Positions 45,428-54,676 of a DNA stretch of 64,000 bases are shown piece by piece; position 1 is the stretch's first letter, and every line of letters begins with the position of its first letter. Position numbers and translations under genes: made by a program. This DNA comes from an uncultured Pelagimonas sp. (lineage in GTDB: Bacteria; Pseudomonadota; Alphaproteobacteria; Rhodobacterales; Rhodobacteraceae), in contig CANMPP010000007.1 in NCBI GenBank assembly GCA_947499735.1, positions 1 to 64,000 on the forward strand, written 5' to 3'. The notes beneath the pieces were generated by a model, which ran no database searches, was not told the DNA's origin, and was given only the letters and a program-made list of their open reading frames with translations.

Positions 45428-47827
45428 TCAAGTCTTCCAAGGTATCTGTAGTTTGCCGCAACGGCACGAAATCGCTTTAGCCCCCGCCACTGGAGCTGAG
45501 GCCCTAGCTATGTGATTACAGGTATGGCAAACAAACAAATTCACAAGCTTGTCGATGTCTTCGAGCAGAACATCGATGTCGCCGCTCACGACCTTTTCTG
45601 GGTTATCATGAGAATCGAGATTTGCGATGAGTGTTGAGCCGGCAAGCTCAGCGAAGACCGCATCTTTTGCGAGGTCGGGCGACTTCACTTTGAGCGTTGA
45701 GCGAAGCTGCGATAGCAGTTCTTCCGGCATGCGTTTCTCATTAACTTCATTGAACCGGAAGGCAACTTTAACTTCCAGAGCATAGCAAACATCCTTCAAG
45801 ATTGCTTCGAGGAGCTTGCGCAGATCGTTAGTAACGTCTTCCTTACCCTTTTTCTGATCGATCATCGCCCGCAGCGTCGCAGGGCTATTCTCCAGAAGTA
45901 TGCCGTTTTCATTGTCGGCGCTGACCTCATGGAACAGCCAGCCTGACGGAGCCATTTCGCGCTTGATGAGATCGAACCAGACATTTTCGTGCGTCAGGAT
46001 AAGTATCTGCCAGTCCGCAAACTCTTCTTTTAGCAAGCGGAGTAGCCTTCTTCTGTGATTGATGTCAAAGCTTGTGACGATATCGTCCAGCACGAGAAAA
46101 CGCGCCTGCTTGTTGAATATCCGCGCGTTCGCAAGAAAGAGTACGACGCCCAAACTATTGAGGTGGCTTTCGCTCAGATACTTGCGCGGTGGCTGCGTCG
46201 CTTGGCTATGAAAAGAGTATTCAAACTCAACGCCTTCTTCGCCGACCATGGAAAGATGGACGTTATCAACGCTCTCTTTGGGGTGAAGCTTCTGGTAAAA
46301 CTTGCCGACATCGGCGCTGATCATATCCAGAACAGCTTGAAGCGCTTCGTTCTGTACCTTCACGAACTCATCGAAAATGGTCGACAGCGTCAGGATTTGC
46401 GCTTCAAACGCTGCAATGGTGCGTTGGCAGATTTCGTAGGATTTGACCTGGCCGCCAACCGTTTGCAGAGTCGTCAGCACTTCGGTGATCTGTTTCTCGA
46501 TTTCGGTCAGTTCGAGCTTTTTGGCGGCTTCCTGTGCCGCCGTGGCTGACGCTTCACACTTATCATTCAGGTCAGCAATTGCGTCCGCAAAACCTTCGGG
46601 CGGCTCAAACACCGCCAAGGTTGCAAAGGCCGTCTTGACTGCTTTGTAACCGTCGCAGAGTGACTGATAAGTCGTCTTGGCGCTATGCACCAGCGTCTCG
46701 AATTCTGCTAGATCACCGTAGTCTGAAACTACCGTATTGGCCTTGGTTCCGGCATCAGTGATGGCCGACAGAAGATCGTCCTTAGACTCACCGCATTCAT
46801 CAAGCTTATCTTGCAGCTCGCCGAGTGCTGTGATCCGCTGCGCAACCTCGGCTTGAAGGTCCTCGAGCTTGTAATCGCTCAGGCAAAAGGGGCATTCATC
46901 CGTGGTGAATGCCTCGTCAGCGATGACTGTTTTCCCTTTGATTAGAAACTCGCTCAGGCGCAGCTTGTTGACGTTCTCGCGTTCGTTTGCCAGCGCGTTG
47001 TAATCTTCTGAAAAACCCTTCAGCTTATCGGTTACTTGTTCGAGATCGGTTTGAAGGTCGTTGCAAAGCTGCTCCAAAACATTCAGACGTTGCGCTGCCT
47101 TGATCTTTTCGGCGCTATTCCCGAGGCCGCGAAGTTCATCGACAGCTTTTTTGTAGCTCGTCTTGTCGCCGATCTCCGTGGGAATATCAAACGGATCTAC
47201 AAGTCCCTTTGCGATTTCAAAAAAGGCAGCACGATCAGGCACAACCTGGCCAACGGACTCAATCATCGCGGATTGCAGACCTTCCGACTGCTGCTTCGCA
47301 CCAGTGTAGGAGTCGTCTTTTTGTAGGGCGTTGCGCGACTGCTGGATGACTGATCGAAATTGAATGATCTCGTCAAAACCGATGATACGCGCTATCGCTT
47401 CGCGCTTTCGTCCTTTGGTTTCGTCCAGAAAGCCGACGATATCGGCATGCCGCAAGATGATCCGGTCGCCTTTGAGGTCGTCCAAGAGAGTCGCGACATC
47501 GGGATTGCCATAGACTGTACTTGTCTTCAGGGCCGCCGACAGGCTTTTGGAGCCGTTTTGATCCGCGCCGTCAAAGACGACTTCGACAAAACTCGAGTCA
47601 CCGTCTTCGCATTTGACATGGCGTAGCGCGTCTAGCTTGCAATCTTCCTTCCACAGGTGCTCGATCCGGTCACGGATGAACCATTCCAGCGCGTCGGTGA
47701 TCGTGCTTTTGCCAGCAGCGTTTTCTCCGTAGACCGCAAGGCTTCGATGTTTCTTGGTGAACTCCAGCGGCAACTCAAACCGAGCGCCACGGAAACCGGT
47801 GGCTTTGAGGGAACGCAGTTTAGTCAT
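45428..47827 (-). CDS. SMC-like AAA/ABC ATPase with zinc-hook and C-terminal zinc ribbon
   Basis: The 799 residues: Walker A GENAAGKST (34-42), long coiled-coil arms with a CPFC hook (312-315), an ABC signature-like segment YLSESHLNSLGVVLFLANA (about 550-568), Walker B RFLVLDDIVTSFD (576-588), and a C-terminal CHTC...CRCGK zinc ribbon. This layout is that of Rad50/RecF-type ATPases found in several anti-phage systems (ABC-ATPase plus partner), but the exact system is not identified. The ATG at 47827 overlaps the stop of the small upstream gene. Cargo of the transposon. Confidence 0.85.
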   Translation of the reverse strand: MTKLRSLKATGFRGARFELPLEFTKKHRSLAVYGENAAGKSTITDALEWFIRDRIEHLWKEDCKLDALRHVKCEDGDSSFVEVVFDGADQNGSKSLSAALKTSTVYGNPDVATLLDDLKGDRIILRHADIVGFLDETKGRKREAIARIIGFDEIIQFRSVIQQSRNALQKDDSYTGAKQQSEGLQSAMIESVGQVVPDRAAFFEIAKGLVDPFDIPTEIGDKTSYKKAVDELRGLGNSAEKIKAAQRLNVLEQLCNDLQTDLEQVTDKLKGFSEDYNALANERENVNKLRLSEFLIKGKTVIADEAFTTDECPFCLSDYKLEDLQAEVAQRITALGELQDKLDECGESKDDLLSAITDAGTKANTVVSDYGDLAEFETLVHSAKTTYQSLCDGYKAVKTAFATLAVFEPPEGFADAIADLNDKCEASATAAQEAAKKLELTEIEKQITEVLTTLQTVGGQVKSYEICQRTIAAFEAQILTLSTIFDEFVKVQNEALQAVLDMISADVGKFYQKLHPKESVDNVHLSMVGEEGVEFEYSFHSQATQPPRKYLSESHLNSLGVVLFLANARIFNKQARFLVLDDIVTSFDINHRRRLLRLLKEEFADWQILILTHENVWFDLIKREMAPSGWLFHEVSADNENGILLENSPATLRAMIDQKKGKEDVTNDLRKLLEAILKDVCYALEVKVAFRFNEVNEKRMPEELLSQLRSTLKVKSPDLAKDAVFAELAGSTLIANLDSHDNPEKVVSGDIDVLLEDIDKLVNLFVCHTCNHIARASAPVAGAKAISCRCGKLQIPWKT

Positions 47828-48035
47828 CTGCACCGCCTTCATCCGCCGGAGCATTGATCTCTGCCTTGCGCAGAACTTCGAGCTGGCGAAGCAGATTGAC
47901 CTTGCTCAGCTTGCCTTCAACACGCAGAGCGCCGACCGCTTTAACGATGCCAGGATCAAGGTCTTCGTCCTTCGCCTGCTCGTCGAGGAATCCGGTGACG
48001 ACTTCGGCAGCCGTCTTGATCTTTTCATTGGTCAC
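47820..48035 (-). CDS. Small acidic partner of the SMC-like ATPase
   Basis: The 71 residues (MTNEKIKTAAEVVTGFLDEQAKDEDLDPGIVKAVGALRVEGKLSKVNLLRQLEVLRKAE) form a short helical protein with an acidic tail. It overlaps the ATPase gene by 8 nt, so the two are expected to be made together. No family is recognised. It may be a regulatory or adaptor subunit. Confidence 0.6.
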   Translation of the reverse strand: MTNEKIKTAAEVVTGFLDEQAKDEDLDPGIVKAVGALRVEGKLSKVNLLRQLEVLRKAEINAPADEGGADD

Positions 48036-48063
48036 AAATACTCATCCCTACTAGTATGCCACG

Positions 48064-48463
48064 ATGAAAATTCTTTTCACCAAAACCTACAATCTACGCG
48101 AGCAAGAGATCAAGTTTGTTCGCGGCATTTCAGGCGTCTAGACTAATCTATATCGGAATGAGTGAGTCAAAGCAGAACAGTCTGTCAATGAGGCTGAGAG
48201 GACACCTTACAGGGCAATCTGGAAACCTCGGAATCAGCAACTACGCCAAGAGCTACAAAGTCAAATTCACCTATTACTCTGCTGACGTGCTAAAGACCTA
48301 CGGTAATGATAATGTCTATGATCTTGAAAGCTTCTTTCTGACAGACTTTCTGGAACAGCACGGTTCGTACCCCATCTGCAATGGGCAAGCTGGCCATCAG
48401 TTATCTAACGACTCGAAGGCGCTATCCGCTTCAGTCGATTGGACATTCTTTGAACTCCCGTGA
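48064..48463 (+). pseudogene. GIY-YIG nuclease-like gene with probable frameshift
   Basis: Frame one starts ATG 48064 (MKILFTKTYNLREQEIKFVRGISGV) and stops at TAG 48139-48141. Frame two continues at once with RLIYIGMSESKQNSLSMRLRGHLTG, then LESFFLTDFLEQHGSYPICN. The two together give the GIY-YIG layout: GISGV + IYIG, RL..H, and a downstream Glu and N. A 1-2 nt change at about 48137-48144 (TCTAGA) would join them. If read alone, frame two would have to start at 48116 with no ribosome binding site. It diverges from the ATPase pair. Confidence 0.6.
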
Positions 48464-48604
48464 CTGCAATTCTGATCTCGTTTCGGCGGTCTCGGCTTTC
48501 GTATAGATTTTCACCTGAACCATGTTCGCTTTGGCGCGGCACCGCGCCATGAACGGTTTTGGCAGCTAAGGGTCGGGTCTGCCGAGACAACTGTCGAGTA
48601 GAGC

Positions 48605-49432
48605 TTAAGGAAAGGGGTAGAAGCACGAAGCGATTGAATCCGCTGAAGTTTCTGTAACAGAATCGTGCAGTAGCTTCTTTTTACTGACAAACCGAATGCA
48701 AGGAAGTGCTGTTTCATCATAGACTTCCAACTTGACCAGATAATCGTCACCGAAGTCGATATAGACTGGGCATTCAGCATCTAACCATGTTTTTCTTGGG
48801 CGAACCCAGTCGTATTGGTGATGCCCACGGTAGGTTTCTTCAATCTTATCTTTGATAGTGTGGATGCTTTCGATGTAACCCCCACGCAAGGTCTCCTTGG
48901 TAGCGCCGGGTTGATAGTCTTGATTTGCAGAGACGCGAAAAAATAGACCCGCTGCTGCTCCTTGCATAGAACGTTTTGCTTTCGACCACACGAGGTCCTG
49001 CGCTAGCTCGGATTCAGGTGCTGGTAGCATGTGATAGATATCGAAGTTTTTACGGAAACCTCGACCATCTATGATCCAAATTAGGTTCTTATAGAACTTC
49101 TCTCGCGCAATACGCTCGAAGTCCGACATGGGAGAATGCTGAATTTCAATGTAAATTCCAGTTGGCGTCTTGATATCGGCACGGTGAATTTCTCCGTCAG
49201 AAGACACATGGTGAATTTCACGGCACTCTTCAGGGAACAAGTTTTTCCATTCTCTGTGCCAGAGCGTTTCATTCTCCCACCAAGGATCACAATCTGTTTT
49301 TGATGCGTGTGCCCAATGATTGATCACGCGCGATCCGCACTTGGCGACCATCTCTGCCCCGCAGGTCTCACAGGTGCCTCTTTCGCCAGGGCGAGCTTCA
49401 CTTCTTTCTCCGTTGACAAGTGCAAATTGCAT
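48605..49432 (-). CDS. CoiA-like competence/nuclease-family protein
   Basis: The 275 residues begin MQFALVNGERSEARPGERGTCETCGAEMVAKCG, with a CxxC...C zinc motif, then INHWAHASK and HRADIKTPTGIYIEIQHSPM, a PD-(D/E)xK nuclease core as in CoiA. The Met at 49432 has GGTGGGGAAC upstream. It probably binds or processes DNA. It sits in the transposon cargo between the GIY-YIG gene and a helix-turn-helix gene. Confidence 0.72.
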   Translation of the reverse strand: MQFALVNGERSEARPGERGTCETCGAEMVAKCGSRVINHWAHASKTDCDPWWENETLWHREWKNLFPEECREIHHVSSDGEIHRADIKTPTGIYIEIQHSPMSDFERIAREKFYKNLIWIIDGRGFRKNFDIYHMLPAPESELAQDLVWSKAKRSMQGAAAGLFFRVSANQDYQPGATKETLRGGYIESIHTIKDKIEETYRGHHQYDWVRPRKTWLDAECPVYIDFGDDYLVKLEVYDETALPCIRFVSKKKLLHDSVTETSADSIASCFYPFP

Positions 49433-49574
49433 GTTCCCCACCCTGTTTCCACGCATTTTCGGAGCTAAGTGAGTTACATGCAAGCCACTTCGCTTGAAGG
49501 TCCGCACTACCTAGCTGCACCGCAGCATTTCCCATTTTTTCCAGTGTCCGCTGTGGGCCGTTTGAAACCAAAAC

Positions 49575-50120
49575 CTAGGAACTGTTGATAGTTTCTTTGT
49601 ACAGCTTGTACCGTTGAAACGGTTTGCGAATTTCATGGGCTTGCAGCAATCCCGCTTCAGTGAGGAGCTTCTTTGCTGTTTGCCAATGTACGCGGAAATG
49701 CCGCGCAACTGAGACCACTGGCGCTTCGGGTTCAGCAACCTTTTTTAGCTCGCTATGATTTGCCTCGGTACGTCGTCGCCCACGCTTCAGCACATATCCA
49801 TTCCTTTTGAACATTTGCCCTAAATGTTGGGCTTTCATCCCTATTTTCTTCGCGACTTGAGCGCATGTGAACTCTGTTTTCCATAAGGAAAAAAGATCTT
49901 TCAGATAGTCGATACCTGCCAGTTCGAAAATCTGACGGACGTGCCTTGGGCTGATGTTGAGCCGTTGGGACCAGCGCAAATGATCTCGGCATCTCTCATA
50001 CTCATTTTTGATCTCATCGAGGCCGTAAAGCTCGCCGCCACACGTGTTGTTGCGCACGTGAATCGCGAGGCTACCCTGCCAGTTAATAAGTCTAACTTTT
50101 TGAGTAGATAAGCGCTCCAT
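49575..50120 (-). CDS. Multi-helix-turn-helix protein of unknown function
   Basis: The 181 residues show three stretches that look like helix-turn-helix units: LNISPRHVRQIFELAGI, FTCAQVAKKIGMKAQHLGQMFKRNGY and VVSVARHFRVHWQTAKKLLTEAGLL. No catalytic domain is seen. The arrangement is reminiscent of the C-terminal DNA-binding half of TniQ/TnsD-like proteins, but that link is only an impression. It faces away from the tns genes. Confidence 0.55.
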   Translation of the reverse strand: MERLSTQKVRLINWQGSLAIHVRNNTCGGELYGLDEIKNEYERCRDHLRWSQRLNISPRHVRQIFELAGIDYLKDLFSLWKTEFTCAQVAKKIGMKAQHLGQMFKRNGYVLKRGRRRTEANHSELKKVAEPEAPVVSVARHFRVHWQTAKKLLTEAGLLQAHEIRKPFQRYKLYKETINSS

Positions 50121-50338
50121 ACGCTTTCTTACAGTGCGACCTTGTATGTGGTCAAAGGCTTATCGCTCGGCCATATGGCATCGAACTTATTGAGGTTGAT
50201 GCATATGAATTGATTTCATAGATACGGCGGCCTTATAGGGGATGTTTGCTGTAAATTACTGATTTTATTATTTAAAAATTGATGGCCGCTCAAAATTTTC
50301 GTAGAAGTCTTGCCATCACTGGATTCGAAGGGCCTGTA

Positions 50339-50581
50339 ATGCACAAACCGACGGCAAGAGATTTAAGACAACACGAGTGGTCCAAGTATCTTCTTCGTCT
50401 GGCAGGTAGTTCTATGGCGGAGATTAGTCTTGAATTGGGCCTGAAACAGAACACCGTATCAACCGTTTCGAAAGGTTATGGTCGTTCGAGGCGAATCCAA
50501 AGTGCGATCGCCGCCAAACTTGGCAAAGCGCCAGAGAAGATTTGGCCTGATCGTTACGCGTTAAAGGGGGGAGCCAAATGA
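50339..50581 (+). CDS. Ner/Nlp-type DNA-binding protein
   Basis: The 80 residues: MHKPTARDLRQHEWSKYLLRLAGSSMAEISLELGLKQNTVSTVSKGYGRSRRIQSAIAAKLGKAPEKIWPDRY, a clear Ner/Nlp fold (IAAKLG...IWP.RY). Ner represses the transposition genes of phage Mu, so a regulator of tnsABC is likely. AAGGG lies 6 nt before the ATG at 50339. The longer frame from 50279 is less likely. It lies 206 nt before tnsA on the same strand. Confidence 0.8.
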   Translation: MHKPTARDLRQHEWSKYLLRLAGSSMAEISLELGLKQNTVSTVSKGYGRSRRIQSAIAAKLGKAPEKIWPDRYALKGGAK

Positions 50582-50590
50582 CCTAAAAGC

Positions 50591-50628
50591 AAAAAGCCCT
50601 CGAGAGCCGCAACTCTCAAAGGCTTCTT
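50591..50628 (+). terminator. Stem-loop after the Ner-like gene
   Basis: AAAAAGCC...GAGAG pairs with CTCTC...GGCTTCTT. It looks like a terminator, leaving tnsA to be transcribed from its own promoter. Confidence 0.5.
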
Positions 50629-50786
50629 AGGTGTGTTCAAGATTGAGCCCCTGAATACACCTTCTTCATGAACCAATTTTTGAGTCCGGTCAAGCGTGCA
50701 GGTCAGCCTGCGGGCCGGTCTCGTTCATCCAAATTGAAGGAGCGCCTAACCGCCGCCCAGTTGCACGGGCAGCGAGGGTGAACTGT

Positions 50787-51599
50787 ATGACAATCAATAT
50801 ACCCAATGACCCAAAACTAAATTTTGCAGCTGTGCGAACGCCCTTTCTCCAATCATCGCTACCGGCAGCGACGAATCTCTGGCCAGAAGTGTCGGAAACG
50901 ATCGGCGACCTACCACCACTTCCAAGCCGTTCAATGAGGCGCATTGCCAGACGTTCAAAAAGTAGCTCACGCGGAGGCATCGTCGTACGACTGCCTGGCT
51001 GGCAAAGATCGAGGATTGTTCTGTTTGAAAGCCGCCTAGAGCTCAATGTTCTATACGTGCTTTTGGCACGTGGAGATGTCATTGATCTGTGGGAGCAGCC
51101 ACCATCTGTCACTTACTACGATGCTAAAGGACAGCGTCGAAATCACTTCTTTGACTTCTTGATCCAAAGGGCGTCTGGGCGAAGGGAGGCGATCGCGGTT
51201 AAGCCAGCAAAAATTGCCCAGAGCAAAGGCTTTGCTGATGAACTGTGTTTTATTCGACAGGCCGTGAACAAGAATTTTGCCGACAGTGTGCGGTTGATTA
51301 CGGATCAATGTTTTCCGCGAGCCGAAGCCATCAATGCGGAGCGCTACTTTGACTTCGCGCGCCACCGAGATGCCGATGTCGCGGTTCAGCTAAAGCACGT
51401 GCTAGAAACGACATCCTTTCCGACCACGATTGCGGAGTTGAGCCAGAAATTGAATGCGGGTGGGCAAGGATTTCGCACGGTGTTCCTAGCAATCTATGAG
51501 GGTCAGCTGAAAGCAGACAAAACCTCAATAATCAGTTTGCAAACGACGGTGTTTGGGGGAGCGACCAATGAGTATTCCCATGCAATTGTCGCCCTTTGA
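50787..51599 (+). CDS. tnsA: TnsA-like transposon endonuclease
   Basis: The 270 residues match TnsA-type heteromeric transposase nucleases, which cut the 5' ends. Candidate catalytic residues: Glu81 or Glu85 (LFESRLELNVLYVL), Asp123 (NHFFDFLI) and Lys139 (IAVKP), in the order of the Tn7 TnsA Glu-Asp-Lys set. GAGGG lies 8 nt before ATG 50787. The C terminus (HTH-like) would contact TnsC. Presence of TnsA implies cut-and-paste movement. It overlaps tnsB by 32 nt. Confidence 0.87.
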   Translation: MTINIPNDPKLNFAAVRTPFLQSSLPAATNLWPEVSETIGDLPPLPSRSMRRIARRSKSSSRGGIVVRLPGWQRSRIVLFESRLELNVLYVLLARGDVIDLWEQPPSVTYYDAKGQRRNHFFDFLIQRASGRREAIAVKPAKIAQSKGFADELCFIRQAVNKNFADSVRLITDQCFPRAEAINAERYFDFARHRDADVAVQLKHVLETTSFPTTIAELSQKLNAGGQGFRTVFLAIYEGQLKADKTSIISLQTTVFGGATNEYSHAIVAL

Positions 51600-53715
51600 T
51601 AGACTAACGGTAGACGCGCTGATGTACCAAAACCCGGTTGCATGTGAGCAAGGCTATACGTTGGATCGGGTCGGCAGGTTACAGGAGACGATATTCTTTT
51701 CATTTAAGGAATTTCGAGAGCTCTTAAAGCGGGCAGATGTTCTTCTGGAGCCTAATTATTTCCTGACCGAACGCCAGAAACTTCGTGAAACAGGCATTAC
51801 AAACACAATTAGTAATTTGCCTGAAGAAACCCGCGCCGAAACAATGTGGCGCTACGCATATGTGACAACATTCCTGGCGCTTTGGAGGGCAGGTAAGGCT
51901 CAAAAAACCGAGTATTCAGCAAAAAATTGGCTGCCAGAGATCGAAAGCCATGTGAATAGCATGGCCCGATCTGAGCAAGATGGATGGCTGCCTAAACGTG
52001 CGGGAAAGAAGAGGGTAAACCGTGTAGCCCCTTGTTCGCGTACTTTGCTGGAATGGGGGCGACGCTTTGAAAAATCCGAATGTTCTGTGCTGGCACTTGT
52101 TCCTAGAACCTTTCGATCTGGGAACTGGAAAGACCGCTTTACCTTGGAAGAATTGCGGTTCCTAGGGCAGTGCATCGGTGATTATTTAACCCGCAGCCGA
52201 TTATCCAAGCGGCGTGTCGCTGAAAATACGAAGAGTAAATTTGAAGCGGAGAACGCTCGACGTGCCGAGCTTGGAATGCGGCCGCTAAAGGTTCCCTCAA
52301 AGCGCAAGGTCGAAAGAGAGATCGCGAAGCTTGATCCATATACCACTTACGCACAGCGCCATGGTGTCGACGCAGCCAATCGGAAATTCATGCTGTATGA
52401 AACAGGCTTGGATGTGAGCTACCCGATGGAGCGCATTGAAATCGATGAATGGAAAGTTGATTTGATCACAATCCTTGCTGAACGCGGTGCCCTCGACAAC
52501 CTATCGCCGGAACAATTGGCAGCCCTGCCAAGAGGGAGGCGTTGGCTTTATCTCGCCATTGATGCTGCTACGCGTTGTGTTCTCGGCATGCGGCTCTGTG
52601 TGGAACCAAACGCCGAAGATGCGATTGCATTACTTGCTGATGTGACACAGGACAAATCAAGTTTGGCTGCTGCTGCTGGATGCCATTCCGATTGGGGGCA
52701 ATATGGCGGGCTCAAGACCGTCGCTACCGATCTCGGTGCGGCATTTGTCGATAATAGGTTTCGGGCGGCGGTATTTGATGCTGGAGGCTCTCCAGAAACG
52801 CCGACAGGTGGTTTGCCACAATTGCGGGCGCAAGTGGAACGGATCTTCGGAACTTTTGGGACAGATTTGATGCCTGGCCTTGCTGGCCGGACATTTTCGA
52901 ACCCAAAGGAGAGAGGTGATTATCCTTCTGAGGAGATGGCCGCGATTACAGATGATCAATTGATGCAGATGCTGATTTTGTACGTCGCGGATGTATATCA
53001 CAACCGGCCTCATGCTGGTCTTGAAGGTGAGACACCAAACAATTGCTGGAAACGACTGGGCAAAGAAAAGGGCGTTGTGCCTGATGTCCCTGAGCGAATC
53101 CGGCGTCGCGCTTTTGGGAAACCTCAAAACCGTAAAGTCTCGGGTCGTGGCGTCCGTGTGTTTGGTGTCGACTATACCTGTGCAGCCTTGCGTCACTTCC
53201 ACCTCCACAGCCATGAAACCCATGTAGATCTGCGGGTCGATCTGAATGACATTGGTTGGATTATGGTTCGAATTGGAGAAGAGTGGTTCCCTGCAACAGC
53301 ATTGCAAATGTGCTTTGACGGTGTGTCTTACGATGAGTGGGAGGCGGCAGCGCGCCAGTTGCGGCTTAAATATCGGGAGGAAGCGGCTCTTCATGAAAGT
53401 ACGGTCGTGGAGGCCTTGGAAAAAATTTCGAGGGTGAATGCTACGGCTGAGGCGACAATTGGTGTTGCTTTGCGTTCCGTGACACCTGCGGGTTTACGCC
53501 GTGGAGAAGAAGATCTCTTTGTGGGGTTGTCTATCGCCCCAGATGATCCAGAGGAGTTTGACTTGCCTCCAGACGAGGACCTTTTGGGTTACGTAATACC
53601 TCTCGTCGACAAGGGGGGTGACGGAGCTGCTGCAATCCCAGAAGCAATTGATGCTCAAGAGCCCGCAGCCGAAGACGATCACGAGTCTCTTACATGGAAG
53701 TTCGATGATGAATAG
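51568..53715 (+). CDS. tnsB: TnsB-like DDE transposase
   Basis: The 715 residues of the retroviral-integrase superfamily: DNA-binding N-terminal helices (about 1-270), a DDE core with Asp293 (IEIDEWKVD), Asp388 (VATDLGAAF) and Glu424 (LRAQVERIFGTF), a beta-barrel (from about 500) and an acidic C-terminal tail. It binds the end repeats and joins 3' ends to target DNA. GGGGGAGCG precedes ATG 51568. Ends with TAG and overlaps tnsC by 8 nt. Confidence 0.95.
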   Translation: MSIPMQLSPFDRLTVDALMYQNPVACEQGYTLDRVGRLQETIFFSFKEFRELLKRADVLLEPNYFLTERQKLRETGITNTISNLPEETRAETMWRYAYVTTFLALWRAGKAQKTEYSAKNWLPEIESHVNSMARSEQDGWLPKRAGKKRVNRVAPCSRTLLEWGRRFEKSECSVLALVPRTFRSGNWKDRFTLEELRFLGQCIGDYLTRSRLSKRRVAENTKSKFEAENARRAELGMRPLKVPSKRKVEREIAKLDPYTTYAQRHGVDAANRKFMLYETGLDVSYPMERIEIDEWKVDLITILAERGALDNLSPEQLAALPRGRRWLYLAIDAATRCVLGMRLCVEPNAEDAIALLADVTQDKSSLAAAAGCHSDWGQYGGLKTVATDLGAAFVDNRFRAAVFDAGGSPETPTGGLPQLRAQVERIFGTFGTDLMPGLAGRTFSNPKERGDYPSEEMAAITDDQLMQMLILYVADVYHNRPHAGLEGETPNNCWKRLGKEKGVVPDVPERIRRRAFGKPQNRKVSGRGVRVFGVDYTCAALRHFHLHSHETHVDLRVDLNDIGWIMVRIGEEWFPATALQMCFDGVSYDEWEAAARQLRLKYREEAALHESTVVEALEKISRVNATAEATIGVALRSVTPAGLRRGEEDLFVGLSIAPDDPEEFDLPPDEDLLGYVIPLVDKGGDGAAAIPEAIDAQEPAAEDDHESLTWKFDDE

Positions 53716-54676
53716 CGTTTCCGAAACTCACATCCAGCTTGCCAAGCTCCGCGGAAAATTCATCCGGCATGCCGCTTACGAACAACTGTGCGATCAGTTC
53801 GACCGACATCTGCAACGGCGGCGTGCTGCGCTGTCCTTGGGCCTCATCGAGGAAGCACGGGGAATTGCCATCGTGGGTGCATCAGGCAGCGGGAAATCAA
53901 CGCTTGCTACACGCCTACTGACGCAACATCCAGATATTCTGCAACCCCAAGCCGACAGTCAAAAGGCGGAAGTTATAAGCCTTCTGGTGCCATCGCCTGC
54001 CACACTCAAGGATGTCGGTTCTACGATTTTGGGCGCGTTGGGATATGACTCAATGCGTCGAAGTCCGGCGGGTGCAATTTGGGATCAGGTGCGCACCCTG
54101 CTGCACAATCGAGAAACCTTGTTTGTGCACCTCGATGAGGCACAAGATCTTTTCTCTAGCCAAAATGCGAATGTGCGCAATGACGTCGTAAATACGCTGA
54201 AATCTCTCATGAATAGTAAGGCCTGGCCAGTCGGGCTTATCTTGTCGGGCACCCCCAAGATGATTGAAATGATCAACTCAGACGACCAACTCAAGCGTCG
54301 GGTAGACATGGTGAGCATTGAGGCCGTGACTTGGGCATCCCATGAACGGGAAGTGCGGGCATACTTCAAATCTTATGCGAATAAGGCAGGCCTTTCTATA
54401 TGCCCTGAACTGGACCTACAGGATTTTTTGCCTCGCCTACTCCATGCGGGAGCCAATGAATTTGGTCTGACGGTTTCAATGATTTTGAGCGGAATTGAGA
54501 ACGCCGTTTTGGAAGGGACGAACGTACTGCGTTGTCACCACTTCATTGATGCTTTTCAGAGCAAATCTGGCTGTGTGCGCGGGCTCAACCCCTTTGTCGT
54601 CTCTGACTACCAAGCCATCGATGCACGTGCTGTCATGGGGACAATGAATTTCGGAAATGGGGAGGGTGTACGATGA
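53708..54676 (+). CDS. tnsC: TnsC-like AAA+ ATPase
   Basis: The 322 residues: Walker A GASGSGKST (57-65), Walker B LFVHLDEAQDLF, sensor region LILSGTPKM and arginine-finger region RRVDMVS. TnsC links TniQ/TnsD-marked targets to the TnsAB transposase. The ATG at 53708 has GGAAG 7 nt upstream (the ATG at 53705 is also possible). It overlaps the tniQ start by 4 nt (GTACGATGA). Confidence 0.94.
   Translation: MNSVSETHIQLAKLRGKFIRHAAYEQLCDQFDRHLQRRRAALSLGLIEEARGIAIVGASGSGKSTLATRLLTQHPDILQPQADSQKAEVISLLVPSPATLKDVGSTILGALGYDSMRRSPAGAIWDQVRTLLHNRETLFVHLDEAQDLFSSQNANVRNDVVNTLKSLMNSKAWPVGLILSGTPKMIEMINSDDQLKRRVDMVSIEAVTWASHEREVRAYFKSYANKAGLSICPELDLQDFLPRLLHAGANEFGLTVSMILSGIENAVLEGTNVLRCHHFIDAFQSKSGCVRGLNPFVVSDYQAIDARAVMGTMNFGNGEGVR

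Noticed and set aside
45184-45515. Two overlapping frames of 97-98 codons inside the tRNA-proximal end
   Set aside because: Different frames over the same DNA, no ribosome binding site, no recognisable family.
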